Shown piece by piece: positions 1 to 9,298 of a DNA stretch of 64,000 nt (its first letter is position 1; every line of letters starts with the position of its first letter). Below the pieces are notes generated by a model. It ran no database searches. It was not told the origin of the DNA and saw only the letters and a program-made list of their open reading frames with translations. The translations under genes were made by a program, and so were the position numbers. The DNA comes from Saccharicrinis sp963665705 (GTDB lineage Bacteria; Bacteroidota; Bacteroidia; Bacteroidales; Marinilabiliaceae): the NCBI GenBank assembly GCA_963665705.1, contig OY762448.1, positions 558,001 through 622,000 of the forward strand. Reading direction: 5' to 3'.

Positions 1-1
1 A

Positions 2-478
2 ATATTAGGAGGTATAAATACTTATCAATTTGAGGAAACCGATTTAGCAATCATTGCTGTTGGTGATTCAAATATCCGAAAAGATATTTATTTGCGATTA
101 AAAGGCAGGGTGAAATTTTTTACATTTATTGATTCCAGGGCAATTATTGGTAAATTTAATACAATAGAAGAAGGATGTATTATTCTGGCAGGGAGCATTA
201 TTTCTAATAATGTTAAACTTGGGAAATTTACAACAATATTAGAAAAATCGATAGTAGGGCACGATTCAACTCTGGGAGATTTTTGCTCATTAATGCCAAA
301 TGTTGATATTGCAGGAGGATGTACTTTAGGGCAAAATGTATTTGTAGGAACAAATGCTACAATTATTCCTCAAAGAAAAATCGGAGACGATGTAACCGTA
401 GGTGCAGGGAGTGTTGTTTTAAGAAATTTTAAAAATAAGTGTACCATTTTTGGTAATCCAGCCAAGAAAATTGAATAA
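2..478 (+). CDS. NeuD-family sugar O-/N-acyltransferase, 5' end cut by window
   Basis: The reading frame is open from the first bases of the window, so the start codon lies upstream and the gene is partial. About 158 residues are visible. The C-terminal part shows hexapeptide-repeat periodicity of a left-handed beta helix (for example GKFTTILEKSIVGHDSTLG, GQNVFVGTNATI, GDDVTVGAGSVV) and ends in the typical NPAKKI tail. The N-terminal visible part (TDLAIIAVGDSNIRKDIY) resembles the nucleotide-sugar-binding start of NeuD/PglD proteins. Such enzymes use acetyl-CoA or another acyl-CoA to acylate an amino or sialic-type sugar in the cytoplasm. Its place at the head of glycan genes agrees with that role. 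The exact sugar substrate cannot be told. Confidence 0.8.
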   Translation: MLGGINTYQFEETDLAIIAVGDSNIRKDIYLRLKGRVKFFTFIDSRAIIGKFNTIEEGCIILAGSIISNNVKLGKFTTILEKSIVGHDSTLGDFCSLMPNVDIAGGCTLGQNVFVGTNATIIPQRKIGDDVTVGAGSVVLRNFKNKCTIFGNPAKKIE

Positions 479-538
479 GGTAGAATATATCTAGAAGTGA
501 GTACTGAAAATTATGTTAGATGATATTTAAATTATTCG

Positions 539-1615
539 GTGTTGTATAAAAATAAGATAGATAGCTTTGATTTATTAAGAGGGCTATTGGCAATGTTAGT
601 TGTTATTAGTCACATTCCAAATATATCAAGTGCTGTTGGATTACCTTTTTTTAGAGATGCTCCTATTTTTCAAAGAGGAACAGAGGCCGTACTTGTTTTT
701 TTTACATTAAGTGGTTATTTAATTATTGGTTTACTGTTTGATGAAAAGAAGAGAAATGGATCAATAAATATTCGGAATTTCTATGTTAGAAGGATGTTGA
801 GGTTATATCCTGTGTATTTTCTGGTTTTATTTTTCGGACTTGCATTTTATCATTATTTTTTACCAGTATTAGGAATCCCATACAATGAAAGCTATAGCCT
901 GACTGAAGGTATTTTATGGAATGTTGGGTTTTTTCCAAATATATTTATAAAATTATATGATCCGGGATCTATATTGTTGGTATTGTGGTCTATAGGTATT
1001 GAGGAGCAATTTTATCTGGTTATAGCACCTTTGTTGTATTTTATCAGTTTAAATCATTATTTTAAAAGTATTACTGCGTTTACTATTGGATATTTTATAC
1101 TATTTCATAGTAGCTTTTTCTCCTTTTTTAAGGAATATTCCTTTTTATATTTCTTTATTTCTGCAGGAGGAATAATAGCCATACTTGACAGACACGGAAT
1201 TCCATTGCATTTTAAATCTATTTTTCTAAGATTTATGTTGTATCTGGTTTTTATACTGAATTTTACAACAGATTGGTTTCTTTTTAAAGATGAGATAATA
1301 AAGAGTGCATTTGAAGTGGTTCTTTTTTCGTTATTGATTGTAAATATTGTTGTAGATAATAACATATTAAAGAGATTTAAATTGATGAATTATATAGGTA
1401 AAATATCGTATGGAATATATCTGTATCATATGATATTAATAAACTTAGTATTGTTCGTTTTTTTGAAAATTAATAATGCGTTTAAAATATCGTCTACTTA
1501 TATGGTTGTTCTAATATATTTCACTAGTATTCTGGTGACTGTATTGTTTTCACATTTATCGTACAGATATTTTGAGACTTATTTTTTATCTCTAAAAAAT
1601 AAATTTCGAAATTAG
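539..1615 (+). CDS. acyltransferase family 3 (OafA/YrhL-like) membrane protein
   Basis: This 358-residue protein is very hydrophobic, with about ten predicted membrane segments. Near the N terminus it has the family pattern DLLRGLLAMLVVISH, in which the R-G-x-A/L and His positions fit the acyl_transf_3 family (OafA, NodX, YrhL). Later it carries LWSIGIEEQFYLV, the W-S-(L/I)-x-x-E-x-x-F/Y motif of the same family. Members move an acetyl or other acyl group across the inner membrane onto surface sugars. The gene starts with GTG (539) or TTG (542); no strong ribosome binding site decides between them. It lies 60 bp after the NeuD-like gene and 72 bp before asnB, so it is probably cotranscribed. 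Confidence 0.85.
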   Translation: MLYKNKIDSFDLLRGLLAMLVVISHIPNISSAVGLPFFRDAPIFQRGTEAVLVFFTLSGYLIIGLLFDEKKRNGSINIRNFYVRRMLRLYPVYFLVLFFGLAFYHYFLPVLGIPYNESYSLTEGILWNVGFFPNIFIKLYDPGSILLVLWSIGIEEQFYLVIAPLLYFISLNHYFKSITAFTIGYFILFHSSFFSFFKEYSFLYFFISAGGIIAILDRHGIPLHFKSIFLRFMLYLVFILNFTTDWFLFKDEIIKSAFEVVLFSLLIVNIVVDNNILKRFKLMNYIGKISYGIYLYHMILINLVLFVFLKINNAFKISSTYMVVLIYFTSILVTVLFSHLSYRYFETYFLSLKNKFRN

Positions 1616-1687
1616 GTTTGGTTTCCTAACATTAGGAGAATAGAGGATAATTATTGATGATAGTTTTAATAATAAATTTTTATTGAC

Positions 1688-3661
1688 ATGTGTGGAATTG
1701 CAGGAGTATATGGCCCGGATTTAAATAAAGATAACAGAAGGATAGAAATTCAAAAGATGATTTCGTCCCTTCAGCATAGAGGACCTGATGGATGGGGATA
1801 TTATGTTTCTTCTGATATGGCTTTAGGGCACACCCGGTTGTCAATAGTTGATTTATCAAAAGGTAGTCAACCTCTTATATCTGGTAACTATGTAATTTCA
1901 TTTAATGGAGAAATATATAATTATATAGAACTACTGAATGAACTTAAGAGTAAAGGAGTAAGATTTAATACAACAAGTGATACTGAGGTATTTCTGAAAG
2001 CTTATGAATATTATGGGGAGAAGTGTTTTGAAATGTTCAATGGGCAATTTGCCGCATTGATATGGAATAAACAAACGAAAGAGTTGGTTATAGCCAGAGA
2101 TCGATTTGGAATCAGACCTTTGTATGTATTACAAAATAATAACAAGTATTATTTTGCATCAGAACTGAAAGCATTTGATTATCTAAGTGGTTATTCTCGT
2201 GAATTTGATGTAAACCGACTTTTTGAACATTGTCTTTTATGGAATACTTACGGGCATAATACCGTATATAAAGGTATTAAATCATTGCCGGGAGGGAGTT
2301 ATGCGAAGTTTAAAAATGGAATATTAGTGTATGAAAAGAAATTTTATGAATTAGGATTAAACTATACTAATGATAAAAAGTCATTTCAGGAAGTTGAAGA
2401 AGAATTTAAATATTTGCTCAACGACTCAGTTAAGCTTCGTTTGAGAAGTGATGTTCCTGTAGGTGCTTATCTTAGTGGAGGGATTGATAGTTCGGTAATT
2501 ACACACCTGGTAAATTCGAATACAAACAAAAGATTTAAAACTTTTTCAATTTCATTTGAAGATAAAGAATTTGATGAGTCCGGATATCAAAAGGATATGA
2601 TTGACAAATTAAATACTGAACATTATTCATTAAATATCAATTATAAGAAAGTTGATGAAAACTTTCTGGAAACCATTTATCATACTGATCGTCCTGTGTT
2701 TAGAACCGCCCCGGTTCCATTGTACTTATTATCAGAGAAAGTAAGACAAAGTGATATAAAAGTTGTGCTGACTGGTGAAGGTGCAGATGAGGTATTATGG
2801 GGATATGACTCATTTAAAGAGGTTAAATTACTGGAATTTTGGTCACAGTTTCCGGAGTCCAAAATGCGTCCTGAATTGATTAAGAAATTGTATCCGCATT
2901 TGAATCATTATAGCGACCCAAGGCAATTCGGTATGATGAAGATGTACTATGAAGGCTTTTTAGATAAATTTGATAATCAATTGGCCTCCTTAAACATTAG
3001 AATACACAATAATAAAATCATCAAGAATTATTTTAACAAGGATTATTCTCTTTCCTATGATAGTCATTCATTAATCAATGAAATGCAGTCTGATTTTCCT
3101 GAAAATTACAATAACTGGTCGCTTCTTCAGAAAAATCAGCACCTGGAGATCAGGACTTTATTGGCTGGATATCTTCTATCATCTCAAGGCGATCGAATGT
3201 CTTTAGCTCATGGAATAGAAGGTCGTTATCCATTTTTAGATCACAGATTAATTGATTTTCTTTTTACCATTGATGAAAGATTTAAATTAAATGGATTTTC
3301 ACAGAAACATTTGCTGGTAAAATCCTATAAGAATAATATTCCAAAGACTATTCTTAATCGACCAAAACGTCCGTATATGTCTCCGGATCTAAGATCTTTT
3401 GTCGCAAATGGTAAGCTTACTGATAATACAGCTTATTTTCTTAGTGATGGATTAATTCAAGATTATGGGCTGTTTAATTTAAAGTTTGTAAATCGTTTTC
3501 TTGATAAATTTAAAAAGGGTATACCTGATAATATTGGGTATCGTGATAATATGATTATCACCTTTATATTATCTACACAAATAGCTAATTATTGGATTAA
3601 AAATCCTAAAACACATACTTTGTCAGAAGACAAAATGAAAGTAGAAATTATTGATTACTAA
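1688..3661 (+). CDS. asnB: asparagine synthetase B-type amidotransferase (glutamine-hydrolysing)
   Basis: This 657-residue protein starts MCGIAGVYG, so the N-terminal nucleophile Cys2 of the class II glutaminase domain is present, as are RHRGPDGWG-like (QHRGPDGWGYY) and ARDRFGIRPLY motifs. The C-terminal synthetase domain has the ATP pyrophosphatase loop SGGIDSS near residue 265 and VLTGEGADEVLWGY. It should hydrolyse glutamine and use the ammonia to amidate an adenylated carboxylate. The family makes free asparagine, but homologues in O-antigen and capsule loci (WbpS-type) amidate uronic acids. The next gene, for a carrier protein, begins 10 bp after the stop codon, so an accessory glycan role is more likely than housekeeping asparagine synthesis. 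That assignment is inference. Confidence 0.85.
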   Translation: MCGIAGVYGPDLNKDNRRIEIQKMISSLQHRGPDGWGYYVSSDMALGHTRLSIVDLSKGSQPLISGNYVISFNGEIYNYIELLNELKSKGVRFNTTSDTEVFLKAYEYYGEKCFEMFNGQFAALIWNKQTKELVIARDRFGIRPLYVLQNNNKYYFASELKAFDYLSGYSREFDVNRLFEHCLLWNTYGHNTVYKGIKSLPGGSYAKFKNGILVYEKKFYELGLNYTNDKKSFQEVEEEFKYLLNDSVKLRLRSDVPVGAYLSGGIDSSVITHLVNSNTNKRFKTFSISFEDKEFDESGYQKDMIDKLNTEHYSLNINYKKVDENFLETIYHTDRPVFRTAPVPLYLLSEKVRQSDIKVVLTGEGADEVLWGYDSFKEVKLLEFWSQFPESKMRPELIKKLYPHLNHYSDPRQFGMMKMYYEGFLDKFDNQLASLNIRIHNNKIIKNYFNKDYSLSYDSHSLINEMQSDFPENYNNWSLLQKNQHLEIRTLLAGYLLSSQGDRMSLAHGIEGRYPFLDHRLIDFLFTIDERFKLNGFSQKHLLVKSYKNNIPKTILNRPKRPYMSPDLRSFVANGKLTDNTAYFLSDGLIQDYGLFNLKFVNRFLDKFKKGIPDNIGYRDNMIITFILSTQIANYWIKNPKTHTLSEDKMKVEIIDY

Positions 3662-3671
3662 AATAGATATT

Positions 3672-3938
3672 ATGAGTTTCGAAATAAATAATAAACCACA
3701 GATCCAATCGATGTTAATTGAATTTTTATGTCTCCAATTTATGGTAGAAGAAGAAGATATTGAGTTAGATGAATCTTTAGTTGATACTGGTATTATTGAC
3801 TCAATGGGACTTATTGAAATTGCTTCTTACATAGAAAAAAAATATCAATTTAAAGTAACAGAAGAAATGATGAATCGATCAAATTTTGGATCGGTTATAA
3901 AGATTGTTGATTTTATTAATAACCAGGGGCGTAATTAA
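3672..3938 (+). CDS. free-standing acyl/peptidyl carrier protein
   Basis: This small acidic protein of 88 residues has the carrier-protein signature LVDTGIIDSMGLIEIASYIE, where the Ser of D-S-M is the expected site of the 4'-phosphopantetheine arm. ATG 3672 is preferred over the in-frame upstream start at 3651 because the latter overlaps the end of asnB and adds residues the family does not have. It lies directly after asnB and 87 bp before a condensation-domain gene. A free carrier protein beside a free condensation domain suggests a thioester-bound acyl or aminoacyl intermediate. No adenylation or acyl-ACP ligase gene is visible in the window to load it, so its cargo is unknown. Confidence 0.85.
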   Translation: MSFEINNKPQIQSMLIEFLCLQFMVEEEDIELDESLVDTGIIDSMGLIEIASYIEKKYQFKVTEEMMNRSNFGSVIKIVDFINNQGRN

Positions 3939-4025
3939 CTTTCTGGAATTGATTGTTGTTTCAGTATTGTTTGCGTTTAAATTAGGAATTTATTACTGAC
4001 AATATCAAAGATAAGACTAAACTTG

Positions 4026-5288
4026 ATGGATACTATTTCATACGTGCAAAAACAGTTTTATATTAATTATATGATGTATCCTCAATCCCCGGTATATAAT
4101 ATATGTTCTGTTTTTAAGTTAGAAGGGAAGGTAAATCTAAATTTATTAGAAGAGTCGATTAATTGTGTAATAAGAAAATATGATCTGCTAAGATCCTCAT
4201 ATTCTAGAGAAGGGAGAGAGATACTTCAAACTATTGAAGGGAATAAGTCGTTTTATTTTAAAGTTGAGGAAGTGAAAATTTCCGGACATTTTTCAAGTAA
4301 TAATGTAGCGTTAAAAGAAGAGGTTCATCAGCCATTTGATCTCACAAGAGGACTTTTGTTACGCGTTAAGCGATTTAACTATGAGGATGGAGTGTCTTTG
4401 TTAATCATTACTTTTCATCATATTATTATTGATCTTCGCTCAAAAATATTATTTGGTAAAGAAGTTTCTAATTTTTACAATCAATTGCTCCATGAGGTAA
4501 AGAAAGAAGATAATTCATTGGTAGATGGATATTCAAAATATGTTGCTGCAGAAAAAGAATGGATGAAGACTGAGGAATGCTCTAAAAGCATAAAGTTTTG
4601 GCAGTCTTTTTTACCGGAAGAAGGTTTTGTGTTGAATTTACCTATGGATTTTAACCGGCCTGAAATAAGCACAAAAAAAGGCAAAAGAATTTATTTTGAT
4701 GTTAGTAAAGAGATTACGACAAGAATTGAAGTCTTTGCCAAGATGAATCTACTCAAAATTTTCACGGTATTATTAGGCAGTTTTGCGATTTTGTGTCAGC
4801 ATTTAAGTAAACAGAATTGCTTCAATATTGGTGTCCCTTTATCCAATAGACGAAAAACAAACTATAAAGAAATATTTGGTCCAACCTTGAATATTGTACC
4901 TATACCAGTTAATTTTTCAAAGATTGAAAGTGAAAAAGAAGTATTAAAAGATATTCGTCAAAGCATGTTATTTGCACATCGACATCAGGAATTGCCTTAT
5001 ACCTTTTTATTGAATCATATAAAATTTGAGAGAAACTTTTCACATAATCCAGTTTTTCAGGTAGGTTTTACAGAAGAACCACCAATGGAATTGGCCTTGG
5101 ATGGTGTAGTAGTAACTCCCATTCCCATTGAAAAAGAAGGTGCCCAACTTGATTTATTTCTTACCTTTTGGCAAAGAGAAAATCGTATTCATTTTTATTT
5201 TGAGTATTCCAGTGATCTTTTTAAAGAAAGTACGATACAAGAATGGATCAAAAAATACACAAATATTTTAGAGGATTTAGTTGCTTAA
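4026..5288 (+). CDS. free-standing condensation-domain protein (NRPS C-domain fold)
   Basis: The protein is about 420 residues long, the size of one complete NRPS condensation domain, with no adenylation, carrier or thioesterase domain attached. It starts with SYVQKQFYINYMMYPQSPVY, resembling the C1 core motif, has LRSSYSREG (C2-like) and HHIIIDLRS near residue 131, which is the HHxxxD catalytic motif with Leu instead of the usual Gly after Asp. Later it has GVPLSNRRKTNYKEIFGP (C5-like). Members join a carrier-bound acyl group to an amine or alcohol. The ATG at 4026 is preferred to the TTG at 4023. Together with the carrier protein upstream, it may attach an acyl or aminoacyl group to a sugar amine; this is inferred from neighbours only. 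Confidence 0.8.
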   Translation: MDTISYVQKQFYINYMMYPQSPVYNICSVFKLEGKVNLNLLEESINCVIRKYDLLRSSYSREGREILQTIEGNKSFYFKVEEVKISGHFSSNNVALKEEVHQPFDLTRGLLLRVKRFNYEDGVSLLIITFHHIIIDLRSKILFGKEVSNFYNQLLHEVKKEDNSLVDGYSKYVAAEKEWMKTEECSKSIKFWQSFLPEEGFVLNLPMDFNRPEISTKKGKRIYFDVSKEITTRIEVFAKMNLLKIFTVLLGSFAILCQHLSKQNCFNIGVPLSNRRKTNYKEIFGPTLNIVPIPVNFSKIESEKEVLKDIRQSMLFAHRHQELPYTFLLNHIKFERNFSHNPVFQVGFTEEPPMELALDGVVVTPIPIEKEGAQLDLFLTFWQRENRIHFYFEYSSDLFKESTIQEWIKKYTNILEDLVA

Positions 5289-5297
5289 TTATATGTG

Positions 5298-6605
5298 ATG
5301 AATAAATTTAAATGTTTAGATCCAATAGAGCTAGAACCTGGATTCTATTATCATAATGGTCTCACCTCAGATATATGTCATTTTGATGCGGATGTTTTTG
5401 ATAAAGGGTGTCATGTTGGTCAGTTTGCATCAGTTATTGAAGTTGAGGAAGGAATATATAAAGCGGTTCGGGATCCTTTAGGGATAGGAAAAATGTTTTA
5501 TACAGAAACAAAAGATGGTAAAATACATTTCTCAGATAACTTTGCAAGTTTGTTCAATTTTAAAAGTCCCATTTTTTCTGTACCCACAGGTGCTATGGTA
5601 AAAATAGGAACCGGAGGACAACGTGAGTTGATACGTAAGTTAGGTATTTATCCAATGATCAATGAAAATTTAGATAAAAAGGCTTTTGAAAAAGAAAATA
5701 GTGCTGTGCTTAATGATTTTAGATTGCATATTGAAAATAGGCTTAAAGTATTATTTACCTCATTTCGAAATTATGAGGCGGAAGGATGGACCTTTTTTGT
5801 GGCTTTATCAGGAGGGTTAGATAGCTCAATAATTGCTTCCTATGCTGCAAAATATTTGGATAAACCGATCGCTTGTACATTGGATTTGGGAAAGTCTGAA
5901 GATTCTGAAAAGTCTCAAAAAATTGCTGGTTATTTAGGAATTGATCATTTAGTATTTTCTACAGAGCAAAAAGAAATCATAGAAGCACTTGAAGGCGCCC
6001 CATCTTTGTGTCAGGACTATAGAGATTTTAATGTTCATTGTGCAACATTAAATATTTTGCTTGCTAAAAACATTAAGCGATATGTACAGTCTAATCCTGA
6101 TTTAGAGAAAAATAAGGTAATTGTTCTTACTGGTGACCTTATGAATGAATTTACATGTGATTATGAAGGTGAGAAGATCGGAGACGTTGAATATTACAGA
6201 TTACCAAAAGTAGAGAAAAAAGAATTGCAGAATACTTTGATTAGAGGTTTAGATACTTCCGATCGTGAAATATCTGTTTTTAAAGCCTATGGTTTACATT
6301 GCATACAACCTTATGCTATGCTTTATGATTTATATGAATCCTTGTCAGAAGATATTCTTGAAACCAGCGATCCCAAAAAATTATTGAATTCATTTCTTGT
6401 GGATAAAGACTTACTAACTTTTATGCCCAAAGTTAAACTACGAGCTCAGGTTGGAAGTCGTGAGAACATGGGGATTTTAGGACTTTGTCATAGCAAGGGA
6501 ATCAATAATAAAGTATTTCGTAAAAACTTATTAGAAAAGTCAGGCTATGAAAAAGGGGATATTCCAATTTTTGCAGGGAGATATGAAATAGAGATATTTA
6601 AATGA
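5298..6605 (+). CDS. AsnB-like ATP-dependent amide synthetase lacking the glutaminase nucleophile
   Basis: This 435-residue protein is a degenerate relative of asparagine synthetase B. The N-terminal third keeps a trace of the Ntn fold (VRDPLGIGKMFY matches ARDRFGIRPLY of AsnB) but the protein starts MNKFKC, so no Cys follows the initiator Met. The C-terminal part has an intact pyrophosphatase loop, SGGLDSS near residue 172, and a changed second motif, TGDLMNEF. It is shorter than AsnB by about 220 residues. This layout, ATP-using domain kept and glutaminase lost, is known from beta-lactam synthetase and lasso-peptide cyclases, which form amides from an amine in the substrate rather than ammonia. 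It probably activates a carboxylate as an adenylate; the substrate is unknown. The start ATG at 5298 is preferred over GTG 5295. Confidence 0.75.
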   Translation: MNKFKCLDPIELEPGFYYHNGLTSDICHFDADVFDKGCHVGQFASVIEVEEGIYKAVRDPLGIGKMFYTETKDGKIHFSDNFASLFNFKSPIFSVPTGAMVKIGTGGQRELIRKLGIYPMINENLDKKAFEKENSAVLNDFRLHIENRLKVLFTSFRNYEAEGWTFFVALSGGLDSSIIASYAAKYLDKPIACTLDLGKSEDSEKSQKIAGYLGIDHLVFSTEQKEIIEALEGAPSLCQDYRDFNVHCATLNILLAKNIKRYVQSNPDLEKNKVIVLTGDLMNEFTCDYEGEKIGDVEYYRLPKVEKKELQNTLIRGLDTSDREISVFKAYGLHCIQPYAMLYDLYESLSEDILETSDPKKLLNSFLVDKDLLTFMPKVKLRAQVGSRENMGILGLCHSKGINNKVFRKNLLEKSGYEKGDIPIFAGRYEIEIFK

Positions 6606-6668
6606 TTAGTAAGGGGTTTAATTTCAAGAGTATAGGTAAGTATTATTAATATTAAGAAAGACTTTAAA

Positions 6669-7805
6669 ATGTCAGATAAAATTTGGCTTTCATCACCTCA
6701 TATGGGAGGGAATGAAATGACGTATGTTCAGGAAGCTTACGATACCAACTGGATTGCTCCCTTAGGTCCTAATGTAAATGGTTTTGAGGAGGTTATTTCA
6801 AAATATTTAAAATGTGGAAACGCTTCTGCACTGAGTTCCGGAACGGCTGCAATTCATATTGCTTTGATACTATCAGGAATACAGCCTGGAGATGAAGTAA
6901 TTGTACAAAGTTTTACATTTTCGGCGTCTGTAAATCCTATTAAGTATTTAGGTGCAACACCTATATTGGTAGATTCAGAGAAAGACACCTGGAATATGTG
7001 TCCAAATGCATTAAAGAAAGCCATTGATGACAGAATGGAAAAGGGAAAAAAGCCTAAAGCCATTATTCCTGTTCATTTATATGGTATGCCTGCTAAAATA
7101 AACGAAATTATAGAAATTGCTCAATCATACTCTATTCCCGTTATTGAAGATGCCGCTGAAGCATTAGGTTCCATGTTAAAAGATAAAAAGATGGGTGCAT
7201 GGGGTAAGTTTGGAGTGCTGTCTTTTAATGGAAATAAAATAATAACCACTTCCGGAGGCGGGGCTCTGGTTTCTGATGATGAAGCTTTAATTCATAAATC
7301 CCGTTTCCTCGCTACTCAAGCCAGAGATGAAGCTCCCCATTATCAACATAGTCATATTGGGTATAATTATCGAATGAGCAATATTGTAGCTGGAATTGGT
7401 CGTGGACAGATGGAAGTGTTAGATGAACGTGTAAAAAAAAGGAGAGAAATTAATGCATGGTATAAAGAATTGTTAAAAGAGATACCCGGCATAAGCTTTC
7501 AATCGGAACCTGATAGTGAATACTTTTCAAACTATTGGCTAACTGCCATTTTAGTTGATCCTGATAAAACAGGAGGAATAACAAGTGAATATATTAGATT
7601 GGCTTTAGAGAAAGATAATATTGAATCACGTCCTTTGTGGAAACCAATGCATTTGCAACCTGTTTTTGAAGATTGTCCTTTTTATGAAACAAATATCTCT
7701 GAAAAACTATTTAATCAAGGATTATGCTTGCCATCAGGTAGTAATATGACTGAATTAGATTTGGAACGTATAAAAAAAGTACTAGTGAAGGTAATGAAGG
7801 ATTAA
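6669..7805 (+). CDS. DegT/DnrJ/EryC1/StrS-family PLP-dependent sugar aminotransferase
   Basis: This is a 378-residue fold-type I aminotransferase. It has SSGTAAIHIAL for phosphate binding, VIEDAAEALGS with the Asp that holds the pyridine nitrogen, and FNGNKIITTSGGG with the Lys that should form the internal aldimine. The C-terminal part SRPLWKPMHLQPVF is typical of the GDP-perosamine synthase/PglE-like branch. The enzyme would convert a 3- or 4-keto nucleotide sugar to an amino sugar with glutamate as donor, in the cytoplasm. It provides an amine that the neighbouring NeuD-like, condensation-domain or amide synthetase proteins could acylate. It lies 63 bp after the AsnB-like gene and 20 bp before a FemAB-like gene. 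Confidence 0.88.
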   Translation: MSDKIWLSSPHMGGNEMTYVQEAYDTNWIAPLGPNVNGFEEVISKYLKCGNASALSSGTAAIHIALILSGIQPGDEVIVQSFTFSASVNPIKYLGATPILVDSEKDTWNMCPNALKKAIDDRMEKGKKPKAIIPVHLYGMPAKINEIIEIAQSYSIPVIEDAAEALGSMLKDKKMGAWGKFGVLSFNGNKIITTSGGGALVSDDEALIHKSRFLATQARDEAPHYQHSHIGYNYRMSNIVAGIGRGQMEVLDERVKKRREINAWYKELLKEIPGISFQSEPDSEYFSNYWLTAILVDPDKTGGITSEYIRLALEKDNIESRPLWKPMHLQPVFEDCPFYETNISEKLFNQGLCLPSGSNMTELDLERIKKVLVKVMKD

Positions 7806-7825
7806 GTGTAAAACTAAGAGAGAAT

Positions 7826-8887
7826 ATGTTTAAAATACTTAGGGCAAATAATCATAATGATTATCTTGAATGGCGTTCGATTTGGAAATGTTGGAAAGGT
7901 AAGGAAATATTTGCGCACCCTGATTATTTATCATTATATAACAGGTGGTCTGAAGTAATGTGTGCTATATATTCTAAAGGGGAGCAAATTGTAATGTTCC
8001 CTTTTTGTTTACGAGAAATCATTCAGAATTTTTCGAGCACAAATTATTTCGATATTATAACACCTTATGGATATGGTGATATCTATTTTATAGGTAATGG
8101 TGAATTCAATGACCTGTTGCAAGAATTTCAATATGATTTTTATCAATGGGCATTCGACTCAAATGTGGTATGTGAGTTTATCAGATTCGATATTCTTAGT
8201 AAAAGTAGAGGTGAATACAATGGAGAGGTGGTTTTTAATAATGATAATGTTGTATGTGATTTAACCAAAGGAAAATCTGTTATTTGGAAAGAGTTTAAAC
8301 CTAAAGTCAGAAGGAATGTACGTAAGGCGTTTAGTAACAACCTAAGAGTTGAGGTTGATTATAACGGAGATAGATTGGAAACATTTATTGGTCTGTATTA
8401 TAGAACGATGAACAGACTAAATGCAGAAACCAGATACTATTTTAGTAAGGAGTATTTTCGATCATTAAACGATAGGCTAAAGGGTAATTATGCTTATTTT
8501 TTTGTGATGAAAGGAGATGTTGAGATTGCTGTTGAATTGGTGTTTATTTCTGATGAAAAAATATATTATTATTTGGGTGGATCTAATGAGGAATATTTTG
8601 GAATACGACCTAATGATTTATTGAATTATGAGATTATAAAGTGGGGAGTAGATAATAATCGTAAGTATTACATTTTGGGAGGCGGTTTTCGTTATAATGA
8701 CAACCTTTTTAAATATAAAAAGGATTTTGCTCCCGAAAGTATTTATTCGTATAAGGTAGGTGTGAAAATCTATAATCAGGAAGTGTATAATACATTAACA
8801 AAAAATATGAATACCTCTAAATTATCAAATAAGCAGAATTCTTTTTTTCCATTATATAGAAAAGGTAATAAAGACGGTTTGATATAG
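7826..8887 (+). CDS. FemAB/GNAT-like transferase, copy 1 (intact)
   Basis: This 353-residue protein resembles the FemAB-like GNAT family. The C-terminal GNAT half includes YYYLGGSNEEYFGIRPNDLL and IIKWGVDNNRKYYILGGG, similar to FemX/FemAB-like proteins that transfer an amino acid from aminoacyl-tRNA or an acyl group from CoA. In glycan loci of Bacteroidota such proteins are common, but their substrates are mostly unproven. No signal peptide or membrane segment is visible, so it should act in the cytoplasm. The gene is 20 bp downstream of the aminotransferase gene. A broken second copy of its 3' half lies at 11,163-11,773, which shows that the region was once duplicated. Confidence 0.75.
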   Translation: MFKILRANNHNDYLEWRSIWKCWKGKEIFAHPDYLSLYNRWSEVMCAIYSKGEQIVMFPFCLREIIQNFSSTNYFDIITPYGYGDIYFIGNGEFNDLLQEFQYDFYQWAFDSNVVCEFIRFDILSKSRGEYNGEVVFNNDNVVCDLTKGKSVIWKEFKPKVRRNVRKAFSNNLRVEVDYNGDRLETFIGLYYRTMNRLNAETRYYFSKEYFRSLNDRLKGNYAYFFVMKGDVEIAVELVFISDEKIYYYLGGSNEEYFGIRPNDLLNYEIIKWGVDNNRKYYILGGGFRYNDNLFKYKKDFAPESIYSYKVGVKIYNQEVYNTLTKNMNTSKLSNKQNSFFPLYRKGNKDGLI

Positions 8888-8930
8888 ATTGGGTTGCATG
8901 TAAACTATCGTTTTGAATGAGGGATGAATA

Positions 8931-9113
8931 ATGAATAAGCAATATGATATAAATTGGACAAATTTATATGATGTTATAAACCAATGGGATGTATTTCTTC
9001 ACTCTAATTTAAAGGTCATTATCAGCAGGTAGGTCGTTGATTGTCGTCTTTTAAAGATTACTGTGACGATTTTGAAGTACTCGTGGTTCGGTATCAGAAA
9101 AACAGGATTAGGG
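8931..9113 (+). pseudogene. decayed 5' fragment of the second FemAB-like gene
   Basis: The fragment starts ATG and reads MNKQYDINWTNLYDVINQWD in its first frame, closely matching the start of the intact gene at 11,821 (MDRKYDINWTNRIEDIKQWD). The frame then breaks after VFLHSN, with further similarity in shifted frames up to about 9,113 (cagcaggtaggt and cttttaaagattact match the intact gene). Downstream to 9,298 no similarity or open frame is seen. This fragment follows intact FemAB copy 1, exactly where the second gene of a duplicated pair should lie. Confidence 0.85.
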
Positions 9114-9298
9114 ATTTAAAGTAGCATTATAGTCTTTCTCTTTTCCATAATCAAGACTTGTATTGATGAAAATACAAGAGGATAACCTTTATAGGATACC
9201 TCCTTGTTGAAATTATTGTTCTGAAATTGTTTGTAACACTATGGTAATGTGTTAAAGTATTTCAATGCTGCCCAATATATTCCTCAATTGTTATTATC

